64,000 nucleotides of DNA, taken from Candidatus Caldilinea saccharophila (GTDB lineage: Bacteria; Chloroflexota; Anaerolineae; Caldilineales; Caldilineaceae). Location of the stretch: positions 84,501 to 148,500 of the forward strand of contig JADJVW010000003.1 of NCBI GenBank assembly GCA_016710365.1, written 5' to 3'. Positions 28,956 through 40,320 of this stretch are shown piece after piece. Each line of letters starts with the position of its first letter. Position 1 is the first letter of the stretch. The notes under the pieces are model-generated. The model was not told the origin of the DNA. It saw only the letters and a list, made by a program, of their open reading frames with translations, and ran no database searches. The position numbers and the translations under genes are program-made.

Positions 28956-30242
28956 GTGAATACGCAAGGCACGCATCTCATTATCCTGCGCTGCACCCTG
29001 GATGGCACTGTTCAAGAGATCGTAGCGAATCCTGGCATGCTCTTGACCGCACTTAAGCCGGGCGAAAGCTTTATTCAGTTCATCAGTCCCGGCAGTATTG
29101 ACAAAGCGCTGCGCCTGCTCAAGGAATTGCGCACCGGCGCGGGCGGTGTAAGCTGGGAGTTGAACGTTGCGTTGGAAAAAGGGATCCAGGCGTTGCGTTT
29201 CAGCGGTTTTCGAGATGGAGACACCTTGTTTATTGGCGCGGCCATCGACGATACCGATATAAGCTTGATGCAGCAGGACCTGTTACGCATTGCGAACGAT
29301 CAAGCCACCGCGCTGCGTTCGGCGATCAAGCGTCAGTACGACCTGGCTCTAGAACAGTTTCAACATGGCGGCGACCGTTACAGCGAACTTTCTCAGCTCA
29401 ACAACGAATTGATCAACCTGCAGCGCGATCTGCTGCGCAAGAATCATGAGCTGGAACGTCTGAATACGTTCAAGAATGAATTGCTCGGCATGGCCGCCCA
29501 TGACCTGCGCACGCCACTAAGCGTGATCGCGCTGTACAGCCAGTATCTACTCGAAGAAACCGAAACGGAGATCAGCGACGAACAAGCTGACCTGGTGCGC
29601 GAGATCGTCAATGCCAGTGATTTTATGTATAAATTGGTCAGCAATCTGCTCGATCTCGCCACGATCGAAGCCGGCCGGCTGCAACTGGAATGTCAGGCAG
29701 TCGACCTTGCTGCCATCATCGCCCACAATGCACGCCTCAACAGCACACTGGCGCAGCGCAAATCGATCCGCATCGTCACCGATATCTCCCCTAAGCTGCC
29801 GCCAGTCTATGTAGATGCGGTTAAGATCGAGCAGGTGCTCAATAACCTGCTCGCCAATGCGGTTAAGTTTTCCCCAGCAGGCTCAGTCATGTTTGTCGCG
29901 GCGCATCCTTTCCCAGCAGGCTCTGGAGAAATGGTTGCTGTCACGATTCAGGATCAAGGGCCGGGCATCTCTGAAGAGCAAGGCAAAAAGCTCTTCCAGC
30001 CCTTCTCGCGTTTGTCGCCGCGCGCCCCTGGCGGTGAAAAGAACAGTGGGCTTGGGTTGGCCATCAGCCGTCGTATCATTGAAGGTCACGGTGGGCAGAT
30101 TTGGTTGGAGAGCAAGGTTGGAGAAGGCGCTGCTTTTACTTTCACATTGCCGATTGCCAGCGGGGACGAGGCGCAACTGCTGGTGATCGAAGATCATTTC
30201 CTGGAAGATGCCACCCTGTCGGGAGGGCAGCCATCAGCATAG
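28956..30242 (+). CDS. Soluble sensor histidine kinase paired with the B12 photoreceptor
   Basis: About 428 residues, without transmembrane segments. Residues ~1-115 look like a PAS-type sensory domain. A coiled coil (QYDLALEQFQHGGDRYSELSQLNNELINLQ) leads to the HisKA domain with phospho-acceptor H182 in MAAHDLRTPLS. The HATPase domain has N-box NNLLANAVKFS, G1 DQGPGIS, an F-box-like LFQPFSRL and G2 GLGLAI. I favour GTG 28956 (AAAGGA 11 bases upstream); a TTG at 28932 would overlap the photoreceptor gene. Co-transcription with that gene suggests that light or cobalamin state controls autophosphorylation. No response regulator gene lies in the window. Confidence 0.9.
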   Translation: MNTQGTHLIILRCTLDGTVQEIVANPGMLLTALKPGESFIQFISPGSIDKALRLLKELRTGAGGVSWELNVALEKGIQALRFSGFRDGDTLFIGAAIDDTDISLMQQDLLRIANDQATALRSAIKRQYDLALEQFQHGGDRYSELSQLNNELINLQRDLLRKNHELERLNTFKNELLGMAAHDLRTPLSVIALYSQYLLEETETEISDEQADLVREIVNASDFMYKLVSNLLDLATIEAGRLQLECQAVDLAAIIAHNARLNSTLAQRKSIRIVTDISPKLPPVYVDAVKIEQVLNNLLANAVKFSPAGSVMFVAAHPFPAGSGEMVAVTIQDQGPGISEEQGKKLFQPFSRLSPRAPGGEKNSGLGLAISRRIIEGHGGQIWLESKVGEGAAFTFTLPIASGDEAQLLVIEDHFLEDATLSGGQPSA

Positions 30243-30281
30243 CGAGGTCTTTGGCAGAGACAAAAAAGACAAAAAAAGAAA

Positions 30282-30332
30282 CTGTCAGTGGTCCCCCGAA
30301 GGTCGAGTTTGGGGCCCGACCACCACTGACAG
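30282..30332. repeat. Compound inverted repeat downstream of the kinase gene
   Basis: CTGTCAGTGGT (30282-30292) pairs perfectly with ACCACTGACAG (30322-30332), enclosing a second stem GGTCG/CGACC (30301-30305, 30317-30321). It follows an A-rich stretch and may end the kinase transcript. The surrounding 30243-30542 has no gene. Confidence 0.6.
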
Positions 30333-30428
30333 CTTCGATGCAAAAGTATGCCACAGGCGGCAGCATCGGGAAACGGCCAAGTGGCTAGGTTCTCGATCCG
30401 CCAAGTGACCAGTACGGCCCAATGATGC

Positions 30429-30484
30429 GTAGGTCGGGCTACCAGCCCGACAGATAGTAGTAGGTCGGGCTACCAGCCCGACAG
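30429..30484. repeat. REP-like palindrome, two tandem copies
   Basis: Two identical 25-base units (30429-30453 and 30460-30484), each containing GTCGGGCT-accAGCCCGAC, lie 6 bases apart. The same unit recurs in reverse orientation at 37532-37555, which marks it as a dispersed extragenic palindrome. Confidence 0.75.
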
Positions 30485-30542
30485 TTCGCGTCACCGACCC
30501 AATGGATCTTGGCCCCGCTGTATCTTGCCCCAAACACCGCCA

Positions 30543-30925
30543 TCACCCGTCGGCTTGCATTACCCCTGGCTCCAAATGGCGGAGCACCTCCAACGGTAAA
30601 TGGCACAAAATCAAATGTCCATCCCCAACATCCTGATACATTGGCGCTTCGGTCGCACAGCGCTTGCCGCCATCGGGCATGAGGTCGCGCCGTAAACAGC
30701 GAGTATGGAAACGACAGCCGTCAGGCGAGTTGATGGCGCTGGGCGCATTGCCTTCCAGCCGGACGCGCGCAGAGTTTGCGCCGGGGTCAGGCGCAGCCGG
30801 TGGCCAGCGGCGCCAACGGAAACGCCCAGCAAGGTTGCGTAACGCAGAAAATCACGGCGGCTGATGCGGCCCTGCTCCAGCTTATCTGCTGCCTGCAATG
30901 CCACTGGATGGAGGCGTTCACTCAT
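30543..30925 (-). pseudogene. Relic of a peptide ABC operon: Tat substrate-binding protein start joined to OppD/F-type ATPase end
   Basis: From ATG 30925, preceded by AAGGAAT, the frame reads a Tat signal (GRISRRDFLRYATLLGVSVGAA, twin-arginine motif SRRDFLRY). This is the start of an exported substrate-binding protein. After about 45 residues homology stops. From about 30785 to a stop at 30543, a different frame reads VRLEGNAPSAINSPDGCRFHTRC...CATEAPMYQDVGDGHLILCHL. This matches the C-terminal Cys-containing tail of oligopeptide ABC transporter ATPases. Everything between the two genes has been deleted. In the first frame the ORF ends at 30611 as a meaningless fusion. Confidence 0.75.
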
Positions 30926-31018
30926 GGAAGTAATTCCTTACTGGTCAAGACCTTGAGTGAGCACGCCACCTATCGCTGATGCACGTGGGGATCAATACTT
31001 TTCAGCGCGCCGCTTCTC

Positions 31019-31828
31019 TCATTCAATCACAATGTCGTCAAGCCCTGTTTCGGGCGCCGGGTAGCGCATGTGCAGCCCTTCCAGCGTTTGGATGATGACG
31101 TGTGAGATGACCAGGTTGCGATACCACTTGCGGTCGGCAGGCACGATGTACCATGGGGCGTACGCCGTACTCGTCTTTTCCAGCACCGCGGTGTAGGCAG
31201 CCAGATAATCATCCCAAAGTTTGCGCTCGGCCAGGTCGCCGGTCGAAAATTTCCACTGCTTCTCCGGTTCGGCCAGGCGCTTCTGTAGCCGCTGCTTCTG
31301 CTCTTCTTTGCTGATATGCAGAAAGAACTTGAGGATCGTAGTCCCTTCTTCGGCCAACTGCTGCTCGAACGCATTGATCTGCGCGTAACGACGCTTCCAC
31401 ACTTCCGGTGGGACTAAATTGTGCACGCGCACGACCAACACATCCTCGTAGTGACTGCGGTTGAAGATGGCGATCTGCCCGCGCGCTGGCGTCTGCTGAT
31501 GGACGCGCCACAGATAGTCGTGCGCCAGTTCGAGCGGCGTTGGCGCCTTAAAGCTGGCGACGCTGACGCCTTGCGGGTTGACGCCCTCGAACACATGACG
31601 GATCACGCCATCTTTGCCGGACGTATCCATACCTTGCAGCACGATGAGAAGCTTGTGCTTGCCTTCCGCATAGAGCAACTCCTGCAAGGTCTCAAGGCGT
31701 GCGTTAAGCGGGGGCAGCGCGGCTTCGCCCTCCTTTTTGCCGCCTTCGAATACTCCCTTGTCGTCTGGTTCCCATGTTTTCAGATCGATCTTGCTGTGCG
31801 GTGCAACGCGGTATTTGTCAGTATTCAT
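31019..31828 (-). CDS. ppk2: Polyphosphate kinase 2 family protein
   Basis: A 269-residue PPK2-family enzyme, which uses polyphosphate to phosphorylate nucleotides. Walker A is GMDTSGKDG (residues ~68-76). RGQIAIFNRSHYEDVLVVRVH is the Walker B and lid region. WKFSTGDLAERKLWDDYLAAYTAVLEKTSTAYAPWYIVPAD is the conserved C-terminal segment. The length fits a single-domain PPK2. ATG 31828 begins MNTDKYRVAPHSKIDLKTW; the ribosome-binding site is weak. Class (I, II or III) cannot be assigned by eye. Polyphosphate-dependent nucleotide synthesis or salvage is the likely role. Confidence 0.92.
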   Translation of the reverse strand: MNTDKYRVAPHSKIDLKTWEPDDKGVFEGGKKEGEAALPPLNARLETLQELLYAEGKHKLLIVLQGMDTSGKDGVIRHVFEGVNPQGVSVASFKAPTPLELAHDYLWRVHQQTPARGQIAIFNRSHYEDVLVVRVHNLVPPEVWKRRYAQINAFEQQLAEEGTTILKFFLHISKEEQKQRLQKRLAEPEKQWKFSTGDLAERKLWDDYLAAYTAVLEKTSTAYAPWYIVPADRKWYRNLVISHVIIQTLEGLHMRYPAPETGLDDIVIE

Positions 31829-32092
31829 GTGGCGGCTTCCACTTCTTGGGTGTAAGCCTGACGATGAGGCCGTCGGGCAACAAGTTTTAACTGGATAGCT
31901 AGACTTTATCGCACGCACGGCCACAGCGCAAATGACCCCTGCGGGCATTGTCAGCAAACCAGTAACACGCCTCCAGTATGCTGAAGCCGGCGCACAAGCT
32001 GTTTTCTGGCAGATCGAGCAAGGGGAACTTTTGTCCAGTGCGCGGCGTACATCGTAGTGGAACAATTTCGCCGTTTCAAAAGGAGGGAACCT

Positions 32093-34207
32093 ATGCAAAA
32101 CAAATTTTCCCATCTGCTCTTGCGACGCTTCACTTGGGTCTTTATCGCCGCGCTGCTGGTTGGCCTGGCGCCGGCCAACGTACATGCGCAAGCGTCCGGC
32201 GGCGTCTTGGCGGGCGACGGCTGGCTGGCAAGCTACTGGAACAACATTTCGCTCAGCGGCGCGCCTGTTTTGACGCGGGTGGACGCCGATGTCAACTTCG
32301 ACTGGGGAGTAGGTTCGCCCGCGCCAGAGGTGGCGGTCGACAATTTTTCGGCGCGTTGGACGCGCACGCTGGAGGTGCCCCAGCCGGGGAGTTATCGCTT
32401 TACGCTCAACAGCGACGACGGTTCCCGCCTCTACCTTGACGGTCAGTTGGTGATCAATGCCTGGTACGACCACGGGGCGACGCGCACCTTCTCGGCGGCG
32501 CGCACCTTGGACGCCGGCAGCCACGAAGTGCGTCCGAGTATTACGAACGCCGCGGCGCCGCGGTGGTGCGCTTTGGCTGGTCAGAAATCGGCGTCACCGC
32601 GCCCACGCCTTTGCCGCCCCCCGCTGCCAGCCAGCCTGTAGGCAGCGGCCAATGGCGCGGCGAGTATTACAACAACCGCAACCTGCTCGGCGCGCCCGCG
32701 CTCGTACGCGGCGACGATCGGGTGGATTTCAACTGGGGCTTTGGCTCACCCGCCGACGGCGTGATCGGCGCCGACAATTTCTCGGCGCGCTGGACCAACA
32801 CCGTCAATTTTCCCAGCGGCCTCTATCGCTTCCGCATCACGGTGGACGACGGCGCGCGCGTGTTTGTGAATGACCAGTTGGTCATCGACGCCTGGCGCGT
32901 CCAGGGGACGACCACGCTTGACTCCGGCGAGATTGCGCTGGGGGGAAGTGCGCCGCTCCGCGTTGAATATTTCGAAGACACCGGTGAAGCGCGCGTCGCG
33001 CTGACGTGGCTCCCGACGGGCGGCGCGCCCCAGCCGACGTCAACCCCGCCCCCGCCCGGCGAAATCTGGACCGCCGAGTATTTCAACAATCCCGATCTGT
33101 CCGGCGCGTCGGCGCTGGTGCGCGGGGAAGGCGGCGCCATTGACTACAACTGGGGGACGGGTTCACCTGCGCCCGGCATCATCAACAGCGATAACTTCTC
33201 GGCGCGCTGGAATCGAGCGGTCAACTTCAGCGCCGGGACCTATCGTTTCCTGCGCCCTGGTGGACGACGGCGCGCGCCTCTACGTAAACGACAGGCTGAT
33301 CATCGACCAATGGCGACAACAAGGTCCCACCGAGTTCGCCGCTGAGATCGCCTTGTCCGGCGGCGCGATCCCGGTGCGGCTGGAATATGTCGACTTCACC
33401 GGCCACGCCCAGGTGCGCCTGACGTGGGAGCTTGTTGGCGGCGGGAGTGGCGGCAGCGGCGGCGGCGAGGTGCCGTCAGCCACCTGGAGCCAGGTCAAGC
33501 CAGGCCGTCCCTATGTCGGCGAGTATTTCGCCAATCGCGACGTAAGCGGCAGCCCGGCGCTCGTGCGTCAAGACAGCGAGATCGACTTCGACTGGGGCTA
33601 TGGCGCGCCCGCCCCTGGTGTGCCTGCCGACAACTTTTCGGTGCGTTGGACGAACACGCTGCGGCTCGACAAGGGCAAATATCGCTTCATCGTCGAGACG
33701 GATGATGGCATGCGCCTCTTCCTCAACGACCGGCTGGTGATCGACAAGTGGCGCACTCAAGCGCGCACCAAATACACGTATGAGGCTTCGCTCGACGGCG
33801 GCGAATATCGCCTGCGCATGGAGTACTTTGACGAAGCTGGGCTGGCCTTTGCCCGTTTGCGCGTCGAGGTGCTCAGACAGCCGAGCGGTGCCGTCGGCAA
33901 TATCGTCACGTGCGTGCCGCCGCAGCCGCAGAACTACGCCTGGATCAAACTCTACCGGCTCAACAACGCCAACCAGTGGGTTTCGCTCGGCCGCGGCATC
34001 GGTTCGATTGAACCCTCAGGTTTTCTCAAGATTGACGGGCTGCCCGTTGACGTGAACCGGTTTGGCGGCGCCGGCGAACCCTACAAAGTGGAACAGTGGG
34101 TTGACAGCCGCGTGGTGCGTTCGACCGGTGACTTCCAGCGCGGCGAGCCGGAGTTCCGCGTGCGCGCTTTCGCCGACAACGCCACGCCGTGGGGTTGTTC
34201 ACCCTAA
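32093..34207 (+). pseudogene. Secreted multi-PA14-domain protein, two frameshifts
   Basis: ATG 32093 follows AAGGAGGG by 6 bases and starts a signal peptide (FTWVFIAALLVGLAPANVHAQ). Four PA14-like domains follow, each with a Y(W/Y/F)NN..L.G.P.L opening, NFSxRW(T/N) and DDG.RL(Y/F)(L/V)(D/N)..L(V/I)I. The frame shifts near 32535 (GAAGTGCGTCCGAG, expected EVRVEYYERRG) and returns near 33255 (extra base in TTTCCTGCGCC, expected YRFRALVDDG). A C-terminal domain (residues after ~33900) has VTCVPPQPQNYAWIKLYRLNN. The corrected length is about 705 residues. PA14 domains usually bind carbohydrate, so this may be a secreted glycan-binding protein. Confidence 0.8.
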
Positions 34208-34390
34208 CAGACCATGATTCAGGCCAGGTGGAATTGGCTGCGGGCAGAACGGATCAGGCGGATCCCCATGGATTTTATGCACAAACCGTCCGGCTCATCT
34301 GTTTGGCGGCCCTTTACGATGATTTTCAGGAAGCGCGCTCGAAGTTTTAGAGAAAGATCGCCTTTTCACCTCAAGGGACCAGAGCAGGAT

Positions 34391-34419
34391 TTGGCGTAAA
34401 GTCTGGGAAATGGTATACT
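34391..34419 (+). promoter_or_regulatory. Predicted sigma-70 promoter of rpsO
   Basis: TTGGCG (34391-34396), a 17-base spacer and TATACT (34414-34419) give a start near 34426 and a leader of about 115 bases before rpsO. The remaining stretch 34208-34390 shows no supported feature. Confidence 0.65.
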
Positions 34420-34542
34420 GTTGTGGTGTTACACGCTGAAGCATACGCCCGGTACAGCGATGATTCGGCTCAATCGCCCTAACCAAGAGGCGAAGCGTGG
34501 TGCTAAACAGTTGGTCAGACAGGGGTTCAAAAAGGAGTACCA

Positions 34543-34812
34543 ATGAGTATCGCAAAGCCGCAAAAAGCTCAACTAATTGAAGATTACCGGTTGAGCGAGC
34601 ATGACACCGGTTCGCCTGAAGTTCAGGTTGCGCTGTTGACGACGCGTATCAATGCGTTGATCGACCATCTCAACAAGCACAAGCATGATGAGGGATCGCG
34701 CCGGGGATTGCTGAAGTTGGTTGGTCAGCGCCGCAGACATCTGGCGTATCTGAAACGCAAGGATCCCCAGCGTTACCAACAGTTGATCCAGCGTTTGGGG
34801 TTGCGCAAGTAG
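34543..34812 (+). CDS. rpsO: 30S ribosomal protein S15
   Basis: An 89-residue primary 16S rRNA-binding protein of the small subunit. KAQLIEDYRLSEHDTGSPEVQVALLTTRINALIDHLNKHKHDEGSRRGLLKLVGQRRRHLAYLKRKDPQRYQQLI is essentially the full S15 consensus, including the HxxDxxSRRGL rRNA-binding helix. ATG 34543 follows AAAAAGGAG by 6 bases. It precedes pnp, the classic rpsO-pnp order. Confidence 0.98.
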   Translation: MSIAKPQKAQLIEDYRLSEHDTGSPEVQVALLTTRINALIDHLNKHKHDEGSRRGLLKLVGQRRRHLAYLKRKDPQRYQQLIQRLGLRK

Positions 34813-34822
34813 ATAAAGCAGG

Positions 34823-34861
34823 AGGGCGAGGCAGTCGAAATTCAGACGCTCGCCCTTCTTT
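34823..34861 (+). terminator. Hairpin after rpsO (attenuator or partial terminator)
   Basis: AGGGCGAG (34823-34830) pairs with CTCGCCCT (34849-34856) and is followed by TCTTTGT. The loop is long (18 bases), so read-through into pnp is likely. Confidence 0.6.
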
Positions 34862-34944
34862 GTATGCTGACTTGTTGCACGCCACGACGCAGGATAAGGA
34901 GTCAGGCGCAGGGAGTTACGACATTCTTCATGCAGGAGCTTCCA

Positions 34945-35025
34945 CACCGGTGAGACCGGTGCGGGTGCGGGGTCCGGCATTGGAGAGTGTCACCAAGGAG
35001 TCCAGCTTTTTGGTGACACTCTCCA
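34945..35025 (+). promoter_or_regulatory. Structured leader of pnp
   Basis: There are two hairpins: CACCGGT/ACCGGTG (34945-34961), then a perfect 16-bp stem, 34981-34996 with 35010-35025 (core GAGTGTCACCAA/TTGGTGACACTC). The second ends 154 bases before the pnp start. In E. coli the pnp leader has a double-stranded RNase III site through which PNPase represses itself; a similar role here is inference. Confidence 0.5.
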
Positions 35026-35179
35026 GTTCCGCACCTCGTCCCTACTCTTTCCCTGCTGAACGAAGTCTGACATCCTGCTTTTTTGTTGTCGGATGCAGCC
35101 GTATCGTCATTGTCGCATCGTCTCGATGCGCAACGGTGACAACGTGGCTGCCTAATGTTCGTTTCAAGAGGTAAAATTT

Positions 35180-37393
<2,214 letters not shown>

Positions 37394-37412
37394 GCGGCCT
37401 CTTTTTGAATGT

Positions 37413-37446
37413 AAAACGGGTGGAGAGAATTCTCTCCACCCGTTTT
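37413..37446. terminator. Perfect palindromic terminator after pnp
   Basis: AAAACGGGTGGAGAGAA (37413-37429) is followed directly by its exact reverse complement (37430-37446), ending in TTTT plus more T-rich bases. It should terminate in both directions. Confidence 0.92.
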
Positions 37447-37491
37447 TATTTTCGCGTGGGTCACGCTATCAGCGCGACTAGTTTCGCGTAG

Positions 37492-37555
37492 GTCACGCTG
37501 ATAGCGTGACGACGATCCGGTGGCGCAAGCATGTCGGGCTGGTAGCCCGACCTAC
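37492..37555. repeat. Hairpin plus REP-like palindrome, reverse-oriented copy
   Basis: GTCACGCT-gat-AGCGTGAC (37492-37510) is a short perfect hairpin. The 24 bases at 37532-37555 are the exact reverse complement of most of the unit repeated at 30429-30484. Confidence 0.7.
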
Positions 37556-37582
37556 GGATTACTACGGATACGGAAAGCCAAC

Positions 37583-39163
37583 CTACGGGACGGATGGATG
37601 GGGCGGCGGCGGCGTGGGAGCGCGGTCAGATTGGTTTCCGTTCAGGCCATCGCCTTGGGAGGGTGGTGCAGACGCGGCCGCGGTGTTTGGTCGCGCCGAT
37701 GCTTCACGCGCGGGCAGCGTTCCTGACGGAACGTCGGTCGCCTCGTCGTTTTGTTTGCGACGCGCTTCCAACTCGCGCCGCGACATCTTACGCCGATAGG
37801 TGCGCGGGGGAGCATTGGCTAAATGGCGATCCTTGAAGGGTGGGTAATCGAGCAGCTTGGCATGGACGTAGCTGCCGATCACGCGGAAACTGGCGGCAAC
37901 CGGTGGCGCCAACAGCGCGCCCAGAATGCCTCCCGTCGTCAACCCAACCGCCACCGCGCAGATGACGATGATCGGGTGCAGGTTGACGCTCTCGCCAATG
38001 ATGCGCGGCACCAGGATATTGTTCTCTAACTGTTGAATCAGAAAGTAGATGCCGACCGTGATCGCAGCAAAGCCCAGGTTGTTGATGCCCACCTCGCGCA
38101 TCATGTCACTGCCCTGGATCAACGCCATAATGACGGCAGGGATCATGGCCAGGATGGGGCCGAGGTTGGGCACTACCTCCAGCAAACCGGCGAGGATGGC
38201 GAAGAGCAACGCACCGGGCATCCCCACCAAGATCAGCGCCAGATAGGTGGCGGCGCCGACCGTGATACTCAGGATCAACTGACCGCGTAGAAATGCCTGC
38301 CAGACATGACCGATCCGCCGCAGCAGATCCGCCAATTCTGAACGGTAGGAGGACGGAAACAGGTCGTGAATATAGGCTTGGATGCGTGGCGCGTCGATCG
38401 TCATATACAGGCTGACGAAAAAGGTCACCAACACCGTGAGGAACACGGAAAAGATGCCACCCACCACGCTGACGCCAATGTTGAACGTGCTGCCGACCAC
38501 GGTCGTCGTGGTGCTCAATAGATTCTGAATATAGTTCAGGATATCATTGACGGAGGGGATAAATTGGATTTGCCGCGAGTTTTCCTGGATCTGGCCGATG
38601 TACTGGCCAAGCGGCAGCGCATAGCCCAGCACCACGATCTCGGCGGGCAGACTTCGCACCGTGTCATTGAGCCAGTTGATGACCGCACGCGCCGTACCCG
38701 GCACATTGAAATTGCCCAACGCCCGCAGTTGATCCACTAGCGCCGGCACAAAGATGATCGGCAGCACCACCAGCGCGATGATCACGATCAGGTAGATCAC
38801 CAGGGTGCTGATGGCGCGCGGGATCTTGAAACGTGCCGCCAGATTGACGATAGGATTTAACAAATAGGAGACGATGCCCGCCACCAGCACCATCGGCAGA
38901 ATGTTGCGGCTGATGTAAGTCACATAGATCACACCGACCAGCATGATCACCAGCACCGTGCGTTTAGTTGCCAGATCCCAGCTTGAATCATCTCCTGGCC
39001 GGGCGACGCGCTCGATGGCGGCCACCAGTGAGGAGTTGACATCCACCGCCGGCGTCACGGGGACAGTGTCGAAGGGGGCAGTGTCGGCGGGGACACTGTC
39101 CACAATTATTTCCGTGGTTTGCACCTGTTCTTGTTCGCTTTGATTCGGTTTGGTCATCGTCAT
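37583..39163 (-). CDS. AI-2E family (YdiK/PerM) membrane permease
   Basis: A 526-residue membrane protein with about eight hydrophobic helices. Family hallmarks are the N-terminal helix pair (LVIMLVGVIYVTYISRNILPMVLVAGIVSYLLNPIVN), a central extracellular region (residues ~190-260), and GALLFAILAGLLEVVPNLGPILAMIPAVIMAL near the end. The first ~70 residues are acidic and disordered. The C-terminal ~80 residues are a basic then Pro-rich tail (RKMSRRELEARRKQ...PPPHPSVP). Members export autoinducer-2 or exchange Na+ for H+; the function here is not known. Two ATGs six bases apart can start it. Confidence 0.87.
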   Translation of the reverse strand: MTMTKPNQSEQEQVQTTEIIVDSVPADTAPFDTVPVTPAVDVNSSLVAAIERVARPGDDSSWDLATKRTVLVIMLVGVIYVTYISRNILPMVLVAGIVSYLLNPIVNLAARFKIPRAISTLVIYLIVIIALVVLPIIFVPALVDQLRALGNFNVPGTARAVINWLNDTVRSLPAEIVVLGYALPLGQYIGQIQENSRQIQFIPSVNDILNYIQNLLSTTTTVVGSTFNIGVSVVGGIFSVFLTVLVTFFVSLYMTIDAPRIQAYIHDLFPSSYRSELADLLRRIGHVWQAFLRGQLILSITVGAATYLALILVGMPGALLFAILAGLLEVVPNLGPILAMIPAVIMALIQGSDMMREVGINNLGFAAITVGIYFLIQQLENNILVPRIIGESVNLHPIIVICAVAVGLTTGGILGALLAPPVAASFRVIGSYVHAKLLDYPPFKDRHLANAPPRTYRRKMSRRELEARRKQNDEATDVPSGTLPAREASARPNTAAASAPPSQGDGLNGNQSDRAPTPPPPHPSVP

Positions 39164-39292
39164 ACTTTCTTAGGGACAGCGTATGGCAAGCGCCTGTCGC
39201 CTGTTCCGTTCCTTAACCAATAACCCGATTTCATCGCTCAGGTCGCGCCTTATCCTGTTGTCCTACTTCAGCGCAGCTTACCCCAGCACTGT

Positions 39293-40273
39293 TTATCCTA
39301 GCACAGTGCGCATGACCCGCAAGAGGTTTTCGCCGAGAATCTTGCGGATGACGCCGGGATGGTGGCCGCGTTCGACCAACTTCTGGGTGATCAGGGGATA
39401 GCAGGTCGCATCTTTCAGCTCTTTGGGCAGCGTCCACCCGTCGAAGTCGCTGCCCAACGCCACGTGATCGGGGCCGACCACGCCGAGCATGTATTCAATG
39501 TTCGCCACCACGTCGTCGAGCGTAGCCGCCTGCGGATCGCCGCGATTGAGGAAGGCATCGACAAAGGTCACGCCGATCACGCCGCCTTTGCTGGCAATCG
39601 CTTCCAGTTGAGCCGCGGTGAGATTGCGCGGGTGATCGCACAGCGCGCGCGCGTTGCTGTGGCTGGCGATGATCGGCTGACCGCTGACCGCGAGCACATC
39701 GGTCACGCCGGCCGGCGCAAGATGACTCACGTCGAGGATGATGCCCAGTCGGTTGCACTCCGCCACCACCTTGACGCCAAACTCGGTGAGGCCGCCGTTG
39801 GTGCGGCTTTCGGCGACGCCGTCGCACGCGGCGTTGCGATTGTTCCACGCCAGCCCCAGGTTGCGCAAGCCGAGCCGGTGGAACTGGCGCAACACGCCGA
39901 TGCTGGCGTCGAGCGCCTCCGCGCCTTCCAAGCCGGCGATGCCGGCGATTTTGCCTTCCGCCTTGGCGCGCAGGATGTCATCGGTGCGGCGCGCCAGCAC
40001 AAACTGGTCGGGCAAGTGCTCGGCCAGCAAGTGCAATTGGTCGAAGCGCTCCAGCGCGTGGGTGACAGCGCCGTGACGCTGATAGGGCGTGGGCACGTAG
40101 CAAGCAAAGAACTGGACATCGATGCCGCCCTCGCGCAGCCGTGGCAGATCGACATGGCCAACGTCGGAGCGATCGCCGAGCCAGCGACCCTGTTCAAGCT
40201 GGTTGCCAATGCTGTCGCAATGGCCGTCGATCACAAGGGCATCGAAATGGAGAGACAAGAAGTCGTTCGTCAT
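39293..40273 (-). CDS. Membrane dipeptidase family (M19) zinc peptidase
   Basis: A 326-residue metal-dependent amidohydrolase of the renal dipeptidase family, cleaving L-D or L-L dipeptides. Binuclear zinc ligands are visible: H-x-D in VIDGHCDSIG (~residue 17), Glu in GIAGLEGAEAL, His in LDVSHLAPAG and in IIASHSNARALCDHPRNL, and Asp in ALGSDFDGW. No signal peptide is present, so it should be cytoplasmic. Length is normal. It is transcribed leftwards toward the permease and may follow the NurA gene in one operon (48-base gap). Confidence 0.93.
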   Translation of the reverse strand: MTNDFLSLHFDALVIDGHCDSIGNQLEQGRWLGDRSDVGHVDLPRLREGGIDVQFFACYVPTPYQRHGAVTHALERFDQLHLLAEHLPDQFVLARRTDDILRAKAEGKIAGIAGLEGAEALDASIGVLRQFHRLGLRNLGLAWNNRNAACDGVAESRTNGGLTEFGVKVVAECNRLGIILDVSHLAPAGVTDVLAVSGQPIIASHSNARALCDHPRNLTAAQLEAIASKGGVIGVTFVDAFLNRGDPQAATLDDVVANIEYMLGVVGPDHVALGSDFDGWTLPKELKDATCYPLITQKLVERGHHPGVIRKILGENLLRVMRTVLG

Positions 40274-40320
40274 ACCGTCACAAACTTTCTAGCTTTATAC
40301 ATGAGAATAGTTTTTTTGAT

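Noticed and set aside
34214..34399. A 61-codon plus-strand frame after the PA14 gene
   Set aside because: No ribosome-binding site, no similarity that I recognise, and it runs into the rpsO promoter.
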